A DNA stretch of 64,000 nucleotides from Octadecabacter sp. Lineage in GTDB: Bacteria > Pseudomonadota > Alphaproteobacteria > Rhodobacterales > Rhodobacteraceae. Shown one piece after another: positions 58,820 to 64,000 of this stretch. Numbering within the stretch: position 1 is the first letter of the stretch; the number at the start of each line of letters is the position of its first letter. The position numbers were made by a program, and so were the translations under genes. The stretch is taken from the NCBI GenBank assembly GCA_028825445.1, contig JAPKAD010000004.1:62001-126000 (forward strand). Direction: 5' to 3'. Under the pieces are notes generated by a model. The model saw nothing but the letters and a program-made list of their open reading frames with translations. It did not search any database and was not told the origin of the DNA.

Positions 58820-59540
58820 GATTGTACTTGATACTGAAACTACTGGCTTTGAACCGAGTGAGGGTGACCGCATTGTCGAAATCGGTGCGATTGAATTGCA
58901 AAATCATATGCCTACGGGTCGTACATACCACCAGTATATTAATCCAAAACGAACTATGCCAGCAGGGGCATTTGGTATTCACGGTATTGGACCAGACCTT
59001 CTTGATCCGCCGCAGAAACCTACTGTAGGTCAGGTTGTTTTACGCGACAAACCCATCTTTGCCGATATAGCTCAAGCTTTTGTTGACTTCATTGGTGATG
59101 CAAAATTGGTCATTCACAATGCTGCATTTGATATGAAGTTCCTGAACGCGGAGCTAAAATGGGTTAACCGCCCGTTGTTACCCATGGATCAATCTCTCGA
59201 CACGCTTGGGATTGCGCGCAAAAAATTCCCTGGTTCTCCAGCGTCATTAGATGCGTTGTGTCGCCGGTTTGGAATAAACAATTCAAATCGTACATTACAC
59301 GGGGCTTTGCTAGATAGTGAAATTTTAGCTGAAGTGTATTTAGAACTCATTGGTGGCCGACAACCAAATCTGGTAATGGCTGGCCAGTCAAATCCAGAAT
59401 CTAAAACCAAAACTGGTGTACAATGGCGTCCGCAACCGCGTGAAACACCGTTGGCGCCCAAAATAAAAGTGGCAGAGGGTAATGCCCATGCCACTTTTAT
59501 CAAATCACTTGGCGATAACGCTCTTTGGAATAAGCTCTAA
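58812..59540 (+). CDS. dnaQ: DNA polymerase III epsilon subunit (proofreading 3'-5' exonuclease)
   Basis: 242 aa from the ATG at 58812, overlapping coaE by 8 nt; an earlier start lies inside coaE. Exonuclease motifs: DTETTG at 6-11 (Exo I), [10 protein letters not shown] (Exo II) and [14 protein letters not shown] (Exo III, with His and Asp). The C-terminal tail is the polymerase-binding part. A terminator-like hairpin lies within the last codons. Confidence 0.97.
   Translation: MREIVLDTETTGFEPSEGDRIVEIGAIELQNHMPTGRTYHQYINPKRTMPAGAFGIHGIGPDLLDPPQKPTVGQVVLRDKPIFADIAQAFVDFIGDAKLVIHNAAFDMKFLNAELKWVNRPLLPMDQSLDTLGIARKKFPGSPASLDALCRRFGINNSNRTLHGALLDSEILAEVYLELIGGRQPNLVMAGQSNPESKTKTGVQWRPQPRETPLAPKIKVAEGNAHATFIKSLGDNALWNKL
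59464..59499. terminator. Bidirectional hairpin inside the 3' end of dnaQ
   Basis: 11-bp stem TAAAAGTGGCA / TGCCACTTTTA with GGG / CCC pairing inside the loop. It lies 41 nt before the dnaQ stop and 49 nt beyond the secB stop on the other strand, where the T-rich side would end secB transcripts. Confidence 0.55.
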
Positions 59541-59547
59541 GTAAGTT

Positions 59548-60063
59548 TTAAGCTTCAGCTTCAGTTTTTTTCTGCTGTTCCGCACGTAGCGCAACCTGCT
59601 GGCGATAAATTGCCACAAAATCGATCTGTTCAAGGTTCAGTGGTGGAAAGCCACCGTCGCGTGTGATGTCGCTAACAATGCGGCGCACAAACGGGAACGT
59701 CATGCGTGGGCATTCGATCATCAGATAAGGATGCATCTGTGCTTCTGGCACGCCCTCAATCTCGAATACGCCAGAATATTCTAGCTCAAGCAAAAATAAC
59801 ATCTTTTCTGTACCAGCGTTCTGTGACGAAACTTTTAGCTTGGTGATAACTTCAAATTGATTCTCAGCGCCGCGCTTGCGCGCATCAAGATTCACTTCAA
59901 CTTTTATCTCTGGTTTTACTTCGCCATCAACACCTTTTTGCGACATGACGTTTTCAAATGAAAGATCACGAACAAACTGAGCGAGAATGCGCTGTTTGAT
60001 CTGTGCTGCTGCTGGTGCTGCGTCTGCTGCACCATTTGGTTGTGACTTATCTTCTTCGGCCAT
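59548..60063 (-). CDS. secB: Protein-export chaperone SecB
   Basis: Tetrameric chaperone that hands preproteins to SecA. 171 aa, with QFVRDLSFENV near the start, VEVNLDARKRG, LLELEYSGVFEIEGVPE and CPRMTFPFVRRIVSDITRDGGFPPL. Converges with dnaQ, 7 nt between stops. Works with the SecA C-terminal zinc tail noted above. Confidence 0.97.
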   Translation of the reverse strand: MAEEDKSQPNGAADAAPAAAQIKQRILAQFVRDLSFENVMSQKGVDGEVKPEIKVEVNLDARKRGAENQFEVITKLKVSSQNAGTEKMLFLLELEYSGVFEIEGVPEAQMHPYLMIECPRMTFPFVRRIVSDITRDGGFPPLNLEQIDFVAIYRQQVALRAEQQKKTEAEA

Positions 60064-60119
60064 GTAGCCCTCCGATGTTTAATAAATTTAAAGCTGTGTA
60101 TCAGGCACTAAGATGGGCC

Positions 60120-60617
60120 TCAATGTTTAGTCCATCCAGATGGGCCGTCTTGTGATGGATTTTCTGGATCTACCTCTATAAATTCGCCATCAATGACACT
60201 GTCTCCTGCTTCACCATTTGGATTGGACGAATGCGATTGCTGGCTATTTGGTCCCATTTTAAAATTCTGGATATTAATTCGATCGCGTAGATTGCGATAA
60301 ACAGCAGACCTTACGGCGGGAATTAGCAAGGAAAATCCAATAAAATCAGTAAAAAATCCAGGTGTGAGTAGTAAAGCACCCGAAAAAAGGATCATTGCAC
60401 CATGTGCTAGAGGTTCAGTTGGATCTTGCAAGTTTGAGAACGAAGTTCGCAGATTAAGCATTGCTCGTGCGCCCTGACTGCGCACCATCCATGCCCCTAA
60501 AACCGCCGTTCCAACCACAATAAAAAGTGTCCAACCAAGCCCAATTGCACCACCCACTTGGATAAACAGTGTGATTTCAAATAGTGGGATGCCGATAAAA
60601 AGTATGAGTAACAGCAT
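60120..60617 (-). CDS. fxsA: FxsA-family membrane protein
   Basis: 165 aa inner-membrane protein of the FxsA family (in E. coli, overproduction relieves phage T7 exclusion). Hydrophobic segments at the start (LLLILFIGIPLFEITLFIQVG) and GWTLFIVVGTAVLGAWMVRSQG, then LTPGFFTDFIGFSLLIPAVR. It has a hydrophilic C-terminal tail. Divergent from the Tim44-like gene. Confidence 0.92.
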   Translation of the reverse strand: MLLLILFIGIPLFEITLFIQVGGAIGLGWTLFIVVGTAVLGAWMVRSQGARAMLNLRTSFSNLQDPTEPLAHGAMILFSGALLLTPGFFTDFIGFSLLIPAVRSAVYRNLRDRINIQNFKMGPNSQQSHSSNPNGEAGDSVIDGEFIEVDPENPSQDGPSGWTKH

Positions 60618-60739
60618 GAGGTCTCCAGATAAGCAATGAATCGTTGGGGCTGAGGTGGACTTGGCACTATGTCAGCCTTACATAAGAGCGATAGTTAAAT
60701 GTTACCACTTACCTTGAAATTATCTCGAAAGAAACGCAC

Positions 60740-61399
60740 ATGAATTCTCCCGTACTTCAGCTTCTGGTTCTTGCCGGAATTGCGATCTTCCTGATCCTGC
60801 GCTTGCGCAATGTTTTAGGCACACGAGAAGGATTTGAAAAACCAAAGGCGCCATCTGCCATATCTTCGCGGCGGAATGCTCCCGACCTCGAAGTGATCGA
60901 AGGTGGCCCCGATCCTGATGTGACCGATTATGTCGATGCTGATACCGATGTAGCTAAGGCGTTAACTTCAATGAAGTCAGCAGACCGGTCATTCAATGTC
61001 CGCGAATTTCTGCGTGGCGCACGTGGTGCCTATGAAATGATATTAACAGCTTTTGAAAAAGGTGACTTGGATAAAATTAAACCCTTTTTATCGAACGACG
61101 TTTACGATGCATTTGCAGGCGTAGTTGAAGCACGAAATAAAGAGGGTTTAAGTGTTAATTTCAAGTTTATTGGTATTTCTGAAACCAAATTATTAGAAGC
61201 TAATTTTGATGAAAATACGAAAAATGCTGAGATTTCAATAAAGTTTTTAAGCGAAAGCACATCTGCTGTTTATGATAGCAATGGTGAGCTTAAAGAAGGT
61301 TCCCCCACTGATATCAAAAAGCAACGTGATGTTTGGACATTTGGTCAGACTATGGGCACTGGCGATCCAAATTGGTTTCTTGTCGCCACCGGTGAATGA
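60740..61399 (+). CDS. Tim44/TimA-domain protein
   Basis: 219 aa with one N-terminal membrane anchor (VLQLLVLAGIAIFLIL) and a Tim44-like domain from about 70 onward: FLRGARGAYEMILTAFEKGDLDKIKPFLSNDVYDAF. Homologous to mitochondrial Tim44; its role in alphaproteobacteria is not settled but may be at the inner membrane. Overlaps mltA by 4 nt. Confidence 0.9.
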   Translation: MNSPVLQLLVLAGIAIFLILRLRNVLGTREGFEKPKAPSAISSRRNAPDLEVIEGGPDPDVTDYVDADTDVAKALTSMKSADRSFNVREFLRGARGAYEMILTAFEKGDLDKIKPFLSNDVYDAFAGVVEARNKEGLSVNFKFIGISETKLLEANFDENTKNAEISIKFLSESTSAVYDSNGELKEGSPTDIKKQRDVWTFGQTMGTGDPNWFLVATGE

Positions 61400-62445
61400 A
61401 AGTTATTCACATAAATTTGAGAGCGGCAGCCTTAGGGCTGTCGATGATCGTGGCATCATTTTTCTGGACTGAAGCAGCATTGGCCAACCCGAAATATCAA
61501 TTTTTGCAATTTGACGACCTGAATGGCTGGGCCGAGGACGATCATCAAGCTGCGCTTGACGTATTTTTGTCCACCTGTAGCGGTATGGGTGATTCTGCTT
61601 GGGATGGGATTTGCGATAAGGCGCACCAAAATGTTATAGCGCGCGACTTTTTCGAAAGTTTCTTTGTGCCCGTTCTTATTGACGATGGTAAAGACGCACT
61701 ATTTACAGGTTATTATGAACCCGAATTGAGCGGATCTATGACGCGTGGTGGTTCTTATCTGTATCCACTTTATAGGTTACCCTTAAATCCGGGCGAGTTT
61801 TCACGTCGTGAGATTGAGGAAACGAATGTCTATCAAGGTCTAGAACTTGAAATTGCTTGGATCGACAGTTTAACAGATGTTTTTTTCTTGCAGGTTCAAG
61901 GGTCAGGCCGTGTTTTGCTAGATACGGGTGGTTCTATTCGTGTTGGCTACGGTGGAACGAACGGTCGTGACTATTCTTCAATTGGGATGGAACTGGTTCG
62001 CCAGGGTATCTATGAGACCAATCAGATATCTGCTGAAAAAATCCGCAATTGGGTTTGCAATAACGCTGAACAAGGTCGTCAGCTTTTGTGGACAAATGAG
62101 AGGTTTGTCTTTTTTCGTGAAGTGAACGAAGTTCCTGCTGATATGGGTCCGCTTGGGACAATGAATAAATCTGTTACCAAAATGCGAACAATTGCAGTCG
62201 ATCCGGCCCATATTCCATTGGGTGCGCCAGTTTGGGTTGAAAAAAACGGAATAGAGCCTTTGAATCGTTTGATGGTTGCGCAAGACACAGGTTCTGCAAT
62301 CAAGGGCTCACAACGTGCTGATATTTTTTTTGGAACTGGTGAAATTGCAGGGCGTGAAGCGGGCTGTATTAAGGACAGTGGGAGGCTAGTTGTCTTAATG
62401 CCGACCCAAAGCGCTTTTGCATTACTATCGGATGTGATCGAATGA
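61396..62445 (+). CDS. mltA: Membrane-bound lytic murein transglycosylase A
   Basis: Cleaves peptidoglycan glycan strands. 349 aa with an N-terminal signal (LGLSMIVASFFWTEAALA). MltA domain: FTGYYEPELSGS, FLQVQGSGRVLL, VGYGGTNGRDYSSIGMELVRQG; then the 3D domain (MRTIAVDPAHIPLGAPVWV, AQDTGSAIKGSQRADIFFG) with the three Asp. No lipobox Cys is seen in the signal, unlike E. coli MltA. Confidence 0.95.
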   Translation: MKVIHINLRAAALGLSMIVASFFWTEAALANPKYQFLQFDDLNGWAEDDHQAALDVFLSTCSGMGDSAWDGICDKAHQNVIARDFFESFFVPVLIDDGKDALFTGYYEPELSGSMTRGGSYLYPLYRLPLNPGEFSRREIEETNVYQGLELEIAWIDSLTDVFFLQVQGSGRVLLDTGGSIRVGYGGTNGRDYSSIGMELVRQGIYETNQISAEKIRNWVCNNAEQGRQLLWTNERFVFFREVNEVPADMGPLGTMNKSVTKMRTIAVDPAHIPLGAPVWVEKNGIEPLNRLMVAQDTGSAIKGSQRADIFFGTGEIAGREAGCIKDSGRLVVLMPTQSAFALLSDVIE

Positions 62446-63032
62446 AAAAACCTCGTCATGTGTCAGCTGAAGAGCGAGCATTGTGGGAAGAGGTGGCTAA
62501 ACGAGCGGAACCGCTTCAAAAGTCTATAACCAAACTAATTCGTGCTGCACCACAAAAGCCTGACCCGCAACCGAGTCAGATTAAACCCCATATCATTCCA
62601 AACTTTAGAGTTGGATCTGTTGTAGACCACTACGCTGATCACGATTTATTGCCGTCTCTTAGTCAACAAATTCGGGCAGCACCCGTTCAGATGGATCAAA
62701 AAGCGTTTGGTCGACTTCGTCGAGGCAAATTAAAACCAGAAGCACGAATTGATCTTCATGGAATGACTCTTGCACAGGCACATCCAGTATTAACAGGATT
62801 CATCCTTCGATCTGCGGGTGCAGGGTACCGATTAGTGTTGGTTATCACTGGTAAGGGAAAGCAACGCGATGATGGTGGACCCATCCCAATGCGGTTTGGT
62901 GTTCTGCGCCATCAGGTTCCACAATGGTTGGTGATGGCCCCTCTGGGCGGGTTAGTTATGCAAATTACGGAAAGCCATGTTCGCCATGGAGGACAGGGCG
63001 CTTATTATGTCTATTTACGTCGTACCCGCTGA
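62442..63032 (+). CDS. Smr/MutS2-domain protein
   Basis: 196 aa. The Smr domain is at about 100-195: RIDLHGMTLAQAHPVL, LVLVITGKGKQ, then GAYYVYLRRTR at the end. Smr domains are often nucleases for DNA or RNA. It overlaps mltA by 4 nt and the convergent MFS gene by 18 nt. The N-terminal third is charged and without known domain. Confidence 0.92.
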   Translation: MKKPRHVSAEERALWEEVAKRAEPLQKSITKLIRAAPQKPDPQPSQIKPHIIPNFRVGSVVDHYADHDLLPSLSQQIRAAPVQMDQKAFGRLRRGKLKPEARIDLHGMTLAQAHPVLTGFILRSAGAGYRLVLVITGKGKQRDDGGPIPMRFGVLRHQVPQWLVMAPLGGLVMQITESHVRHGGQGAYYVYLRRTR

Positions 63033-64000
63033 TCGTTTCATTACTGAGACTGGATATAGCAATAAAAGAGCGGCAATAAAGAATGTTATTGCATAACCCA
63101 ACATCTGTCTTTCAAAGCTAATGCCTTGGTCTATGAGCAAGCCACTGAGGCCTGGCCCAAGTGCTGACCCAAGTACCATTAAAGCTGTCGTAGCTGCTTT
63201 GATAGATCCAAGGTGTAAAGTGCCAAAAAACTCTGCCCAGCATGCATTCAGTAACGTAGCTTGACCGCCTCCTGCTGCACCCATGAGGATAACTGCTAGG
63301 GCTGTCCATCCAAGACTAGGCGCGTACCAATGAAGAATAAATGCAAAGATGTAGGGGATCAAATAGAATGGTAGAAGCTTAACTGCTCCAAGTCGGTCAA
63401 CAGCCCAGCCATAAAAGATTGTGGAAAATAAAAGTGTGATCGTGCCCAGTGGGAAGACTGCTACAAGAGCCAGATGTGAATAGCTCTTGATTTCAGCGAA
63501 ATGCACTTGGTGAAACCAGAACGCAGTGCCGAAGCCTGAAAATGACATAACTGCTGGCGCCATTGCCCAAAATACTGGATGGCGCAGCACTTCTGCGCGA
63601 GTCCAGTGCTTCTCGTAAAGACCGGTTGATTGGCTGCCTTGTGCGACTGACATTGGGGTGCGCTCAAGGCGTAGCAGCCGCAAAAGGACAGGTACCATAG
63701 CCAGACAAAACATAGCACAGCCGATCCAGATATAATGCCAATCGATGTAAGATTTTAGCCATACCATAATCAAGGGTAACGCTGCCTCAGCCATCATATA
63801 TCCCATGGCAGCAATGGCAAGAGCTCGGCCCCGGGTGGCAATGAACCAACGGGCCATCGCTACAGTAGCCACATGCGTTGTCATTCCTTGGCCAAAGAAG
63901 CGAAGTGCAAATATGACAATAGGTAGGAGAACGGCGATCGGGTTGGAAGCCATAAGGATACAAGATAAACTAAGAAGCAGAATAGTAGTAATACCAAGCT
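63015..64000 (-). CDS. MFS transporter, C-terminal part (5' end outside window)
   Basis: Major facilitator superfamily permease; the frame is open to the right edge, so the N-terminus is missing. At least eight membrane helices are seen, including FGQGMTTHVATVAMARWF with GRALAIAAMGYMMAEAALPL (motif near helix 4-5) and FSTIFYGWAVDRLGAVK between the halves. The family resembles oxalate/formate-type or RhmT-like MFS carriers; the substrate is unknown. Confidence 0.88.
   Translation of the reverse strand, partial: LGITTILLLSLSCILMASNPIAVLLPIVIFALRFFGQGMTTHVATVAMARWFIATRGRALAIAAMGYMMAEAALPLIMVWLKSYIDWHYIWIGCAMFCLAMVPVLLRLLRLERTPMSVAQGSQSTGLYEKHWTRAEVLRHPVFWAMAPAVMSFSGFGTAFWFHQVHFAEIKSYSHLALVAVFPLGTITLLFSTIFYGWAVDRLGAVKLLPFYLIPYIFAFILHWYAPSLGWTALAVILMGAAGGGQATLLNACWAEFFGTLHLGSIKAATTALMVLGSALGPGLSGLLIDQGISFERQMLGYAITFFIAALLLLYPVSVMKRSAGTT

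Noticed and set aside
1-64000. CRISPR array, prophage, toxin-antitoxin, secretion system or biosynthetic cluster
   Set aside because: No direct-repeat array, no phage structural or integrase genes and no such gene sets were seen; the window is mostly core housekeeping.

Overview
The window is a piece of an alphaproteobacterial chromosome, almost certainly from the Rhodobacterales (Roseobacter-type). This rests on gene content and order: rimP-nusA-ylxR-infB, rho-mnmE-mnmG-rsmG-parA-parB, maf-aroE-coaE-dnaQ against secB, and the hslO-nudix-cca-lysE-ABC-rlmD run. Supporting details are an MnmG that begins MFHVKH over a parS site, a Tim44-like protein, and a small Ala/Ser-rich secreted protein near hemH. 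Base composition looks low for the group; this is an eye estimate, not a calculation. No tRNA, rRNA, CRISPR array or prophage was seen.

Layout. 1-7.0 kb: the 3' end of dnaJ, a dead IS3-family remnant, secA on the minus strand, then a plus-strand run of parvulin isomerase, argJ and mutT. 7.2-12.7 kb: the translation/transcription operon rimP-nusA-ylxR-infB (minus), with a hairpin/attenuator-like leader. 13-18.5 kb: a peptide-type ABC importer whose substrate-binding gene comes last. 18.6-25.6 kb: pip/ubiG divergent, marR, grxC, an NDUFAF5-like methyltransferase and hemH, interspersed with decayed genes. 26.4-35.6 kb: CAP lipoprotein, L,D-transpeptidase and the tightly overlapped minus-strand run hslO-nudix-cca-lysE-(dead ABC half)-ABC-rlmD. 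35.6-49.5 kb: argG, a sulfotransferase/aminotransferase pair, msrA, a PfkB kinase, maeB, mutS, grpE-hrcA and rph-rdgB-hemW. 49.5-64 kb: the parAB/rsmG/mnmG/mnmE/rho block facing left and maf/aroE/coaE/dnaQ facing right, away from an AT-rich 520-bp gap that is the best candidate for the replication origin. Then follow secB, fxsA, a Tim44-like gene, mltA, smr and the end of an MFS transporter.

Most genes are ordinary core functions packed with 1-20 nt overlaps. The most informative signal lies in the apparently empty gaps. By reading frames by eye I recognise four decayed chromosomal genes (comF, a Nit-type amidohydrolase, one half of a paired ABC exporter and, more weakly, a DUF1178 gene) plus one decayed insertion sequence. 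Each carries several stops and frameshifts, while immediate neighbours (grxC, marR, the second ABC half, lysE) remain intact. This suggests a lineage losing dispensable genes one at a time, with loss of ComF implying a weakened DNA-uptake pathway. I found no convincing undescribed multi-gene system.
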